Shown: positions 16,578-24,842 of the stretch, piece by piece
How the letters are laid out: each line of letters starts with the position of its first letter
Position numbering within the stretch: position 1 is the stretch's first letter
Position numbers and translations under genes: made by a program
DNA from: Halorubrum rutilum
Lineage (GTDB): Archaea > Halobacteriota > Halobacteria > Halobacteriales > Haloferacaceae
Length of the DNA stretch: 64,000 nt
Reading direction: 5' to 3'
Assembly (NCBI RefSeq): GCF_024494565.1
Contig: NZ_JANHDN010000008.1
Span: 1 to 64,000 of the forward strand
The notes under the pieces: model-generated
Seen by the model: only the letters and a program-made list of their open reading frames with translations
What the model was told of the DNA's origin: nothing
Databases searched by the model: none

Positions 16578-18385
16578 CGGGACCGGTCGAGGGTCCGGCC
16601 GACGGCTCGGTCCGCGGGCGGGGAGACGGCGACGCGGCCGGGTCCGCGGAGCTCCGCCGCGCGATCGCGTTCCTCGGCTGGGAGACCCCGGCCGAGCGCG
16701 TCGTCGAGGTCGGCCATCGCGCCGGCGTCGGCGCCGGCCTCCTCTCCGTCGCCGCGCTCTCCCTCGTCGTCGGGCCGGTCCCGGGGGCGCTCGCCGGGCT
16801 CGCCTGCGGGCTGACGGCGACCCACGCGGTCCATCGGACGCCGGTGTGGCTCGGGGAACTGCGGCGGACGCGTGCGCTCGGGGCGGCGCCCGGTCTCGTC
16901 GGCCGGCTCGTGTTGCGGATGCGGCTGGACCCGTCGGCGGAGCGCGCCGTCCGGTTCGCCGCGCGCACCGGGGACGGGCCCCTCGCCGAGGGGCTGGCGC
17001 GCCACGAGCGCGGGAGCGCGAACGGGCCGACGAGCGGGCTCCGGGCGTTCGCCCGGGAGTGGCGCCCGTGGTTCCCCGCGATCGACCGCGCCGCGGCGCT
17101 GGTCCGGACGGCGGCGTCGGCGCCGGCGGAGCGGCGGGGGCGCTGCCTGGACCGCGCGCTCGACGCGACCGTCACCGGGACGACCGACCGGCTCGCGGCG
17201 TTCGTCGGCGAGGTCCGCGGTCCCGTCTCCGCGCTGTACGCCTTCGGCGTACTGCTCCCGCTTGCGCTGATCGCCCTACTGCCCGCGGCCGCGGCGTCCG
17301 GAGTGCCGATCGGGGCCGGCGTCGTCACCGGGCTGTACCTCGGCGTCCTCCCCGCCGGGCTGCTCGCCGCGTCGGCGTGGCTGCTCTCGCGGAGACCGGT
17401 CGCGTTCGCGCCACCGTCGATCGACGGCGACCACCCGGACGTGCCGGAGCGCGGGCGACGCGCCGTCGCGGCCGGCGCGGTCTCCGGGGTCGTCGCGGCC
17501 GCGACCGCCGCGCGGCTGGTCGCCGGGTGGACCGCGCTCGTGGCCGGAGCGGGCGTCGGGACGGGGGCGGCGCTCCTCGTCGGCGTCCGACACCGACGGG
17601 CGGTGCTCTCCGAGATCCGCGCCGTCGAGCGCGGGCTCCCGGACGCCATGACCGTCATCGGCGGCGACGTGGCCGAGGGCGTCGCCGCCGAGACGGCGAT
17701 CGCGAACGCCGGCGAGCGGCTCGACGGCGCGACCGGCGAGCTGTTCGAGCGCGCCGGCCGTCGCAGCGAGACGCTCCGAGTGAGTGTGCGGGAGGCGTTC
17801 CTCGGTCGGGGCGGGCCCGCCGTTCCGGTCCCGTCCCCGCGGGTCCGCGGCGCGGTGGCCCTGCTCGCCGTCGCCGCCCGAGAGGGGCGCCCGGCGGGCG
17901 ACGTGCTCCTCGAACTCGCCGACCAGCTGGAGGAGCTCCGCGCGCTCGAAACCGACGCCCGGCGACAGCTCGCGACCGTGACGGGGACGCTGACGAACAC
18001 CGCCGCGGTGTTCGCGCCGCTCGTCGGGGGCGCGACCGTCGCGCTCGCGACGGGGATCGAGACGGTCGACGCCGGCGGGTTGGGAGCCGGGGCGACCGCC
18101 GGCGCGGACGTCCTCGGAGTCGGCGGCGGGGACCCCGCCGGCGCCGGAGGCGCGGGCACGGCCGAGGGAGACGCCGGCGGCGGCTCCGGAACGCTCTCCG
18201 TCCCCCTGCTCGGTCGGGTCGTCGGCGCCTACGTCCTGATCCTCGCGGCGCTGCTCACCGCGCTGGCGACGGGGCTGGAACGCGGGTTCGACCGGACGCT
18301 GGTGGCCTACCGCGTGGGGATCGCGCTGCCGACCGCGACGGCGACGTACCTCGTCGCGTTCGTCGGCGCGGAGGCGTTGCTGTAG
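16574..18385 (+). CDS. PilC/TadC-like membrane platform protein
   Basis: A 603-residue polytopic protein of the T2SS-F superfamily that anchors the assembly ATPase. Hydrophobic helices are visible at about 54-80 (paired), 215-236, 240-276, 295-335, 470-490 and 545-600. Between them is the cytosolic GspF-like helical domain (ERGLPDAMTVIGGDVAEGVAAE near 355-375, and AVALLAVAAREGRPAGDVL near 425). A Gly/Ala-rich insert (AGGLGAGATAGADVLGVGGG) lies before the last TM pair. It is larger than bacterial TadC, like archaeal two-lobed PilC/ArlJ. It is translationally coupled to the ATPase gene by ATGA. Confidence 0.88.
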   Translation: MTGPVEGPADGSVRGRGDGDAAGSAELRRAIAFLGWETPAERVVEVGHRAGVGAGLLSVAALSLVVGPVPGALAGLACGLTATHAVHRTPVWLGELRRTRALGAAPGLVGRLVLRMRLDPSAERAVRFAARTGDGPLAEGLARHERGSANGPTSGLRAFAREWRPWFPAIDRAAALVRTAASAPAERRGRCLDRALDATVTGTTDRLAAFVGEVRGPVSALYAFGVLLPLALIALLPAAAASGVPIGAGVVTGLYLGVLPAGLLAASAWLLSRRPVAFAPPSIDGDHPDVPERGRRAVAAGAVSGVVAAATAARLVAGWTALVAGAGVGTGAALLVGVRHRRAVLSEIRAVERGLPDAMTVIGGDVAEGVAAETAIANAGERLDGATGELFERAGRRSETLRVSVREAFLGRGGPAVPVPSPRVRGAVALLAVAAREGRPAGDVLLELADQLEELRALETDARRQLATVTGTLTNTAAVFAPLVGGATVALATGIETVDAGGLGAGATAGADVLGVGGGDPAGAGGAGTAEGDAGGGSGTLSVPLLGRVVGAYVLILAALLTALATGLERGFDRTLVAYRVGIALPTATATYLVAFVGAEALL

Positions 18386-18420
18386 CGACCGCCCCCCGAC
18401 CGCTCCGTAGCGACCGACCC

Positions 18421-18452
18421 CCGACCGCCGCCCGCGTGCTTCGGGCGGTCGG
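18421..18452 (+). terminator. GC-rich hairpin after platform gene
   Basis: CCGACCGCC (18421-18429) pairs with GGCGGTCGG (18444-18452) across a 14-nt loop. It lies 36 nt after the platform stop codon and runs directly into TTAAGTAT (18453-18460), the probable TATA of the next gene. It could terminate upstream transcripts or regulate the internal promoter. Confidence 0.4.
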
Positions 18453-18481
18453 TTAAGTATCATGCCGCGGCCAGCCGCTCC

Positions 18482-18970
18482 GTGTTCGAGACCAACCTCG
18501 ACGCGACGTACGCGTGGCTCGGCCTCGCCGCCGTGAGCGTCGCGACGGCCGGCGTCGCCGCGACGCTCCCCGCGTCGCCCCCGCCGGACGCGGCGGGCGT
18601 CGCACACACGGTCGAAACGGTCGCCGACGGGGAGTACCCCGCGACGGCGGAACACGGCATCGCCGCCGACCGGATCCGCCTCACGCCTCGGTCGATCTCG
18701 CTGGGCGGGGAGGGCGGCAGCGCTCGGGCGCCGCTCCACGGACCGCGGATAACGCCGGTTCCGACGGGCCGACGAGGCGGAGCCGGCGACGACCGGCTTC
18801 GACGGGTACTGGAGGGGGTTCCACCGGGCGCGGCGTTCGACGGTCCCGACGCGCTGTCGGCGGCGGCTGAGCGCGCCCGGGCCGTCGACCACGGCTGGCG
18901 ATCGGCACCGGAGCGGCTCACCGTGCGGCGCGTGCACTACGGAGGGGTACATGTCACGCTCGTCGGGTGA
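18482..18970 (+). CDS. Single-TM minor pilin-like protein (probable DUF7283)
   Basis: A 162-residue protein. A short N-terminus is followed by one hydrophobic helix (AWLGLAAVSVATAGVAATLP, about 11-30) and an extracellular domain rich in Arg/Gly/Pro. No catalytic motif is seen. The GTG start at 18482 is supported by TTAAGTAT 22-29 nt upstream, so this gene opens a second, probably leaderless transcription unit within the locus. It corresponds to haloarchaeal DUF7283 as I recall. Single N-terminal TM helix, small size and position after the PilC-like gene suggest a minor pilin or pilus-associated protein; this is inference. Confidence 0.75.
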   Translation: MFETNLDATYAWLGLAAVSVATAGVAATLPASPPPDAAGVAHTVETVADGEYPATAEHGIAADRIRLTPRSISLGGEGGSARAPLHGPRITPVPTGRRGGAGDDRLRRVLEGVPPGAAFDGPDALSAAAERARAVDHGWRSAPERLTVRRVHYGGVHVTLVG

Positions 18971-19391
18971 GGCGTTCGATCCGGGAGACGGGACCGCGGA
19001 CCGCGCGGCGGTCGAACCCCTCGCCGCGCTCGTCGCGGTGGTGGCCGTCGGCGCGGCGCTGGGGCTGTACACCGTCGCGCTCGACGACGCGACGGTCGAC
19101 CGGGAGCGACCGGGCGCCGAGACGGCGCTCGACCGGACCGAGCGGGCGGCGACGGTCGGCGGCGTCTTGGAGCCGGACCGACTCCGCGACGCGGCGCCGT
19201 TTCGGTATCCGACGACGGTGACGGTCGAGGCCGACGGGACGACGTGGCGGGTCGAGTCGGGCGAGGACGCGCCCGGTCGCGCGGCGGTCGAAGCCGCGGA
19301 CGCGGTCGCGGTCGCCGAGCGACCGGTGACCGTGCGAGTCGGGCCGGGCCGGAACGTCCGCGGGACGCTTCGCGTGGGGGTCCGCCGGTGA
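18951..19391 (+). CDS. TadE-like minor pilin-like protein (probable DUF7285)
   Basis: A 146-residue protein whose N-terminal helix reads RAAVEPLAALVAVVAVGA (about 18-35). The pattern of Arg, small residues, then Val-Glu just inside a hydrophobic stretch resembles the VE signature at the start of TadE/pilin helices. The extracellular part is beta-rich (TTVTVEADGTTWRVESGED). It overlaps the preceding gene by 20 nt and the next by GTGA. It corresponds to haloarchaeal DUF7285 as I recall. The pilin analogy is my reading of the sequence, not an established function. Confidence 0.75.
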   Translation: MSRSSGEAFDPGDGTADRAAVEPLAALVAVVAVGAALGLYTVALDDATVDRERPGAETALDRTERAATVGGVLEPDRLRDAAPFRYPTTVTVEADGTTWRVESGEDAPGRAAVEAADAVAVAERPVTVRVGPGRNVRGTLRVGVRR

Positions 19392-20080
19392 CGAGCACCG
19401 TGCTCGACGTGACGGTCCTCCTCCTCTGCGTGTCCGCGGGCGTCGTCACGCTCTCCGGCGTCGGCGGCGACGTCGGGGTTCGAGGCCCGAGCGCCGGCGA
19501 GACGGCCGACCGACTGGTGACGGAGACGGTGACCGTGCGGTACCGAGCGCCCGCGGCGGCGAACGGTACCCGGGGGATACGGGCGACGCGGGCGGAGCTG
19601 CTCGCGCTGCTCGTCGCCGACGTCGGAGGTTCGAACGGCGAGCGGGGCGCCGCTCAGGACCGCGACAACGGGACGGCGGAGGCGTTCGAGTCGCGAGCGA
19701 CGGCGGCGGTCGCGGCGGGGCTCGGCGAACGGACGCGGATCGACGCGACGGTTCCGACCCCCGCGAACCGGGGGCGCGGAACCGGGGGAGCGACCGCCGG
19801 CCACTCCGCACCGACTCGCCGCGACGTCCGGCGGGGAGCCGAGCCGAGGGCCGTGTTGGAGGCGTCGAACGCGTCGGAACCCGCTCGGCGAGACGATTCC
19901 GGTCGTGGCTCGAATCGAAGCGAACCGGCCCGGTCGGCGGCGGCCGAGCCGACGGCACCGGTCACCGTCGGCGCCGAGCCGCCGCGGGGCGCCGACGTCG
20001 TGACCGCGGTCGTCACGCACCCGATGCCGAGCGGAACCGAGGCGGACGGGGCGATGCGAATCGTCGTGAGGCGGTGGTGA
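19388..20080 (+). CDS. Single-TM secreted protein of pilus-like locus (probable DUF7284)
   Basis: A 230-residue protein starting VTSTVLDVTVLLLCVSAGVV, an almost immediate hydrophobic helix (4-22) with very few residues before it, as in processed pilins. The middle region (about 80-190) is Arg/Ser/Gly/Glu-rich and low complexity, probably disordered outside the cell. The end is more ordered (VVTAVVTHPMP). The GTG start is fixed by a GTGA overlap with the preceding stop, and its own TGA overlaps the next GTG. It corresponds to haloarchaeal DUF7284 as I recall; the function is unknown. Confidence 0.75.
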   Translation: MTSTVLDVTVLLLCVSAGVVTLSGVGGDVGVRGPSAGETADRLVTETVTVRYRAPAAANGTRGIRATRAELLALLVADVGGSNGERGAAQDRDNGTAEAFESRATAAVAAGLGERTRIDATVPTPANRGRGTGGATAGHSAPTRRDVRRGAEPRAVLEASNASEPARRDDSGRGSNRSEPARSAAAEPTAPVTVGAEPPRGADVVTAVVTHPMPSGTEADGAMRIVVRRW

Positions 20081-23000
20081 CCGTGCCGGATCGCGGAGCG
20101 CCGAGGCGCCGGCGCGGGCGCGGCGGATCGGACGAGCGAACCGGGAGGCGGTTCGCCGTCAACGAGCGCGCCCGCGTCCCCTTCGCGCTGATCGGCGTGC
20201 TGCTCCTCGTGACGAGCACGGCGTACGCCGCGGGGATCGCGGACCAGGGGCTCGTCGGCGAGGACCGGAGCGTCGAGCGGGCCGTCGAGCGCGTCGACGC
20301 CGACGCCACGGCCGCGCTGCGGGCCGCGGCGCGCGAGGCGGCGCACGACGCGGCGCGAGAGCCGGTGACGCGGGCGCCGACCGGCGGTGCCGGAGCCGAG
20401 GCGGTACGCGAGGGGTCGGCCTTCGCCGACGCGTTTCGGATCCGGTTCGCGGTCGCCGGCGCCGACGCGCTGTCCGCCGTCGACGCGGAGGTCGGATCGG
20501 TGACGGCGTCGGCGTCGCTGCCCGCGGTCGACGAGCGGGAACTCTCGGCGGCCCGCGACCGCGTCCGCGTCGAGCCGGCCGCGAACGGGACGGCGACGCG
20601 CGTGACCTTCGAGGGGGTGGAGACGACCGCGACGCGGGACGGACGGACGCTCGTGAACCGCAGCGCGGACAGGACCGTCGTGGTGGCGGTGCCGACCCTC
20701 GCCGCCCACCGGCGGACGCAGCGGTTCGAGGCGCGGCTCGACAGGGGACCGGTCGAGGGACCGGGGCTCGGCCGACAGCTCACCGCGAGCCTCTATCCGA
20801 TGACCTGGGCGCGCGGCTACGCCCAGTACGCCGGGGCGCCGGTCGAGAACGTCCTCGCGAACCGCCACGTGGAGCTGTCGACGAACGCGGGGCTCGTCCG
20901 GACCCAGCGGGCCGTCTTCGGAACGAGCGACCCGGACGCCCGCGGCGGGGTCGCGCGGGCGACCGCGCGGACCGGGCTGACCGACCTCCTCGCGCCGACC
21001 GGGCTCAAGGAGGGGTCGTGGACCGACACGGTGCTCGGGGCGCCGACGCCGACCGGTTCCGGCGGCGTCGCGGCGGGGTCGCGCGCCGGAACGGGCTCGA
21101 ACGGGGACGCGAGCGAGGACGCCGCGTTCGAGACGGAGACGGACCGGACCGACGAGGAGACGGCGGTCCGGATCGGGCACGCAGCCGACGTCGGAGCGAC
21201 CCGCGTGCACGGCGACCTCGACGAGGTGATCGACGGGTCGTACCGGGTCGAGGCCGAGGTGGAGACCGCGACGGTGCAGGTCGCCGACGGGGGGCGACTC
21301 TCGCCCCCGTCACCCGGCGGCGACTGGCACCGCGTCGACGAGTCCCGGTCGGAGGGCCTAACCGGCGTCTCGGGGAGTGACGTGCCGGGAGGGGTCCCCG
21401 CGGGGCTCGTCGCTCCCGGCGAGCCGGTCTCGTTCGGCGACGCGAGCCGCGAGGTGACGGTCGAGCGCACCGCGACCGCGACGTGGGAGCGGGAGGTCGT
21501 GGAGCGGGGTCCGAACGGCAGCGTCGTCGACCGAACCGTGTACCGGACGACGACCGGCGACGAGGCGACCGACCGCTACCGCGTCGCGATCGCGGTGACG
21601 GGCCGGCACGCCCCCCGCGACGACGCCCCGGACCGGCCCGCGGCGACGTTCGGAGCGGGAAGCGCGGCCGAGGCCACGGATCTGCAGGGAACGCCGGAGG
21701 CCGCTCGATCGGCGCTCGACGTCGGTACGGCGGCCGAGGTGGACCGGCTCGCTCGCGACGCCGTCCGGAGCGGCGACGTCGGCGACGCGACGGTCGTCCA
21801 CGGGTCGCCGTCGGCCGGCGAGCGGGACCGCGCGGCGGCCGACGTCGCCGCGCTCGCCGCCACGGTCCGGGAGTTCGAGACCGACGCGTCGATGGAGTCG
21901 GCGGCGGTCGGCGAGGCGGAGCCGTACGCCGACCTCGCCGACGCGGTCCGCGACCGCCGGGCGGGGCTCGTCGACGCGCCGGCGACGTACGACGGGGCGA
22001 GCGACCGGGCGCGGACCGCCGCCCGCGCCGCGTACGTCGACGCCGTCGTCGCGGAGCTGGAGGCCGCCGCGGCCGACCGCGAGACTGCGACGGACGGGTT
22101 CCTGGACCGGGTGAACGGCGCGTTCAGCGGTCCCTCGGTCGGCGACGTGATCGCCGCCCGCGAGGCGGCGAAGGACCCGGGTACCTACACCGTCGACGGC
22201 GGTCCGGGCGGATCGGTGACGTTCTCGCCGCGGGGGGCGCCGGGGTACCTGCCGCGGACGGCGGTCGACGGCGAGCGGCTGGCGGGCGTCGAGGAGGCGT
22301 CGACCCGGCCGCTCGCCGTCCGCAATCTCAACTACGTCACCGTCCCGTACGGCGACCTGTCGAGCGGGATCGTGGACCGGATCCTCGGGGCCGGCGATAC
22401 GGTCCGGATCGGCACCGCCGGGCGGGCGCTCCTGCTCGCCGAGAAGGCGCTAGCCGCGAGCGACGACCCCGGCCTCCGCGACGACCGGGACGCCCTCGCG
22501 GATCGGGTTGACGAATCGCTGCGGGCCGTCGATCGGGACCTCGAGGGCGTGCTGCGGGACCGGACGTCGCTCTCGGGCGAAGCGCGGCGCGGAGCGGTCG
22601 ACGAGGCCGCGGCATCCTACGATTCGGCGGGCTACCGAGCGGCCGCGGTGGGCGACGGCGAGTACGCGGAGCGCGTCGCCGCCGAGGCCGCGACCGCCGG
22701 CGGGCTGTCGACCGCGGCCGAGGCGTCGCTGGCCGCGCACCTCCGCGTCGCGCTCCGGCGGGCGGCCGGCGGGGACGACGCCCGCGTCCCGACGCGGTTC
22801 GTCGAGCCGCCGACCGAGGGCGCGCGGCTCCTGCTCAGGGACCGCATGGAGAAGGCGATCGAGCGGGAGGCCGCGCGCGCCGGCGAGGCCGCGACCAGGG
22901 AGCTCGGCGAGCGGGCGGCCGAGGAGTTCGGCGAGAAGTGGTCGCTGAAGCCCGCCCGGAGCGTCGGCGCGGGGCTGCCGGTCGCCCCGGTGCCCGGCTA

Positions 23001-23334
23001 CTGGGTGACGACCGTGAACGCCTGGCGCGTGCAGGTCCGCGGGGAGTACCCGCGGTTCGCCCTGCGGGCCGACGTCGGCACGCCGGGGAAACCGTTCGAG
23101 TACGTCCGACGGGAGGGCGACGTGACGCTCGACGTCGACGGGGAGTCGGTCCGCCTCGGAGCGACGGAGCCGATCCGGTTCGAGACGGGGACCGTCGTCG
23201 TGCTCGCGGTGCCCGCCGGCCCGCCGGGGGTCGGCGACGTCGACGGCGTCCGCGACGAGACCTCGCCCGGGTGGCCGTGTCCGGGCGCGACGGCGGCGTC
23301 GGAGGGAGGGGAGGCGAGCTGCGCCCCGCCGTGA
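20077..23334 (+). CDS. Large single-TM surface protein of pilus-like locus (probable DUF7286)
   Basis: A 1085-residue protein. After a basic N-terminus there is one TM helix, RVPFALIGVLLLVTSTAYA (about 33-51), then more than 1000 extracellular residues. These contain long helical, Ala/Arg/Asp-rich stretches (about 540-740 and 790-960) and a beta-rich C-terminal segment around GYWVTTVNAWRVQVRGEYP. No enzyme motif, cohesin repeat or second TM segment was seen. The RARVPFALIG string resembles a pilin-type N-terminus. The start is GTG 20077, overlapping the preceding TGA; GTG 20074 is equally in frame. It may be the tip, adhesin or cargo of the machine. It corresponds to DUF7286 as I recall. Confidence 0.78.
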   Translation: MTVPDRGAPRRRRGRGGSDERTGRRFAVNERARVPFALIGVLLLVTSTAYAAGIADQGLVGEDRSVERAVERVDADATAALRAAAREAAHDAAREPVTRAPTGGAGAEAVREGSAFADAFRIRFAVAGADALSAVDAEVGSVTASASLPAVDERELSAARDRVRVEPAANGTATRVTFEGVETTATRDGRTLVNRSADRTVVVAVPTLAAHRRTQRFEARLDRGPVEGPGLGRQLTASLYPMTWARGYAQYAGAPVENVLANRHVELSTNAGLVRTQRAVFGTSDPDARGGVARATARTGLTDLLAPTGLKEGSWTDTVLGAPTPTGSGGVAAGSRAGTGSNGDASEDAAFETETDRTDEETAVRIGHAADVGATRVHGDLDEVIDGSYRVEAEVETATVQVADGGRLSPPSPGGDWHRVDESRSEGLTGVSGSDVPGGVPAGLVAPGEPVSFGDASREVTVERTATATWEREVVERGPNGSVVDRTVYRTTTGDEATDRYRVAIAVTGRHAPRDDAPDRPAATFGAGSAAEATDLQGTPEAARSALDVGTAAEVDRLARDAVRSGDVGDATVVHGSPSAGERDRAAADVAALAATVREFETDASMESAAVGEAEPYADLADAVRDRRAGLVDAPATYDGASDRARTAARAAYVDAVVAELEAAAADRETATDGFLDRVNGAFSGPSVGDVIAAREAAKDPGTYTVDGGPGGSVTFSPRGAPGYLPRTAVDGERLAGVEEASTRPLAVRNLNYVTVPYGDLSSGIVDRILGAGDTVRIGTAGRALLLAEKALAASDDPGLRDDRDALADRVDESLRAVDRDLEGVLRDRTSLSGEARRGAVDEAAASYDSAGYRAAAVGDGEYAERVAAEAATAGGLSTAAEASLAAHLRVALRRAAGGDDARVPTRFVEPPTEGARLLLRDRMEKAIEREAARAGEAATRELGERAAEEFGEKWSLKPARSVGAGLPVAPVPGYWVTTVNAWRVQVRGEYPRFALRADVGTPGKPFEYVRREGDVTLDVDGESVRLGATEPIRFETGTVVVLAVPAGPPGVGDVDGVRDETSPGWPCPGATAASEGGEASCAPP

Positions 23335-23376
23335 GCCGACCGCAGCCGTTTTGAGAGACGGCGACCGAAGGCGACC

Positions 23377-23844
23377 ATGTTTCACGAAGTCGTCGAGGAC
23401 GGGGCGGTGGCCGGGACCGCCGGCGCCGACGAGACCCCCGACGCCGACGAGGTGACCGCGACCGCGCTGCTCGCGGCGTTCGAGTCGCTGGTGAGCGAGG
23501 CGGTGGCTGAGGCCGGCCGCGGGCGCGTCGGCGACGAGACCGACGTCGACGAGGCGGCGATCGAGGCGGCCGCCGACGGCGACGCCGCGGGACTCAGCGT
23601 GACCGACGCGGCGGCGATCGTCGCCGTGACCGCCGACCGCGACGCCGACGCGGTCGTCGCCGAGCTGCGCGACCACCTGCTGATGGGGATGGCGACGGCG
23701 GTGCTCGACGTCGACACCCTCGCGGCGGGGATCGACGCGGACCTCACCGGCCAGGAGGTCCAACAGGCGCTCGAGGGACGCGCCGGGATGACGCTCGGAC
23801 AGCTCGCGGAGGTCATGGCGGTCATCGAGCGCCGGAAGCGATGA
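23377..23844 (+). CDS. Acidic haloarchaeal protein (probable DUF5791)
   Basis: A 155-residue soluble, very acidic, mainly helical protein (MFHEVVEDG start; LRDHLLMGMATAVLDVDTLA in the centre; basic end IERRKR). It matches what I recall as DUF5791, of unknown function. A TTTTGAG element about 28 nt before the ATG may be its promoter, separating it from the pilus-like locus 42 nt upstream. Its TGA overlaps the ATG of the following SDR gene (ATGA), so both are probably translated together. Confidence 0.78.
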   Translation: MFHEVVEDGAVAGTAGADETPDADEVTATALLAAFESLVSEAVAEAGRGRVGDETDVDEAAIEAAADGDAAGLSVTDAAAIVAVTADRDADAVVAELRDHLLMGMATAVLDVDTLAAGIDADLTGQEVQQALEGRAGMTLGQLAEVMAVIERRKR

Positions 23845-24761
23845 GGGTCGCGATCGTCGGCTGCGGCTACGTCGGCCTCGAACTCGCGGCGCAGCTCGCG
23901 GCGCGCGGTCACGCGGTGACGGGCGTCCGCCGGTCGGACGCCGGCCTCGACGCCATCGAGGAGGTCGGGAATCGGATCGACGGCGACGGCAGGGTCGACG
24001 CGGTGCGCGCGGACGCGACCGACCCCGCGTCGCTCGACGCGCTGCCCGACGCGAACGCCGTCGTCTTCGCGGCGAGCTCGGGCGGCCGCGGGGCCGACGC
24101 GGCCCGCGAGGTGTACGTCGACGGCCTCCGGAACGTGATCGAGGCGTACGCCGGGCGGCCGTCGTCGCCGGACCGGCTCGTCTACACCTCCTCGACGGGC
24201 GTGTACGGCGACCACGACGGCGCGTGGGTGGACGAGGGGACGCCGATCGACCCGACCACCGAGAAGACGCGGGTCCTCGCGGAGGCGGAGCGGATCGCGC
24301 TGGAGACGGCCGGAGACGCCGGTATCGACGGGACCGTCGCCCGGTTCGCGGGGCTGTACGGCCCGGACCGGTATCGGCTCGAACGGTACGTCGAGGGGCC
24401 CGTCACCGCGGGGTACCTCAACATGGTGCACCGGGACGACGCCGCGGGGGCGGTCCGGTACCTGCTGGAGACCGATCGCGCGCGCGGCGAGCCCGTCGTC
24501 GTCGTCGACGACGAGCCGGTCGACAAGCACGCGTTCGCCGACTGGCTCGCGGACGAGTGCGGCGTGCCGCGGCCGGAGAAGCGGTCGAAGGCGGAGCGGA
24601 TCGCGGCCGGCGACCTGTCCGCGGCCGCCGAGCGACGGGTCCGCACGAGCAAGCGCTGTTCGAACGACCGGCTGCGCGCGCTCGGCTACGAGTTCGCCTA
24701 CCCGACCTTCCGCGAGGGGTACCGCGACGCGGTGCGGTCGTTCCGGGCGGCCGGGGAGTGA
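23841..24761 (+). CDS. NAD(P)-binding SDR-family epimerase/reductase
   Basis: A 306-residue extended (atypical) SDR. The nucleotide-binding GCGYVGLELA is at 7-16, a YTSSTGVYGDH stretch supplies the Ser and Tyr region near 116-126, and RFAGLYGPDRY is at about 167-177. The YxxxK lysine is not evident after VYGDHD, as in the atypical YeeZ/epimerase-like group, so catalysis may be altered. Substrate cannot be inferred. It is coupled by ATGA to the preceding DUF5791-type gene. Confidence 0.85.
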   Translation: MRVAIVGCGYVGLELAAQLAARGHAVTGVRRSDAGLDAIEEVGNRIDGDGRVDAVRADATDPASLDALPDANAVVFAASSGGRGADAAREVYVDGLRNVIEAYAGRPSSPDRLVYTSSTGVYGDHDGAWVDEGTPIDPTTEKTRVLAEAERIALETAGDAGIDGTVARFAGLYGPDRYRLERYVEGPVTAGYLNMVHRDDAAGAVRYLLETDRARGEPVVVVDDEPVDKHAFADWLADECGVPRPEKRSKAERIAAGDLSAAAERRVRTSKRCSNDRLRALGYEFAYPTFREGYRDAVRSFRAAGE

Positions 24762-24810
24762 GTCCGACGCGCGGTCCCGTCGTCGGCCGGTCGGAAGGGT
24801 AACGAACCTT

Positions 24811-24842
24811 CATGTGTCGGGAGGGAGTGTCGGGGACACATG
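24811..24842 (+). promoter_or_regulatory. Inverted repeat spanning a start codon
   Basis: CATGTGTC (24811-24818) and GACACATG (24835-24842) form a perfect 8-bp inverted repeat around a 16-nt G-rich loop, and the second arm contains the ATG (24840) of the DHH gene. In RNA it would sequester the start codon; in DNA it could be an operator. It may be chance. Confidence 0.4.
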
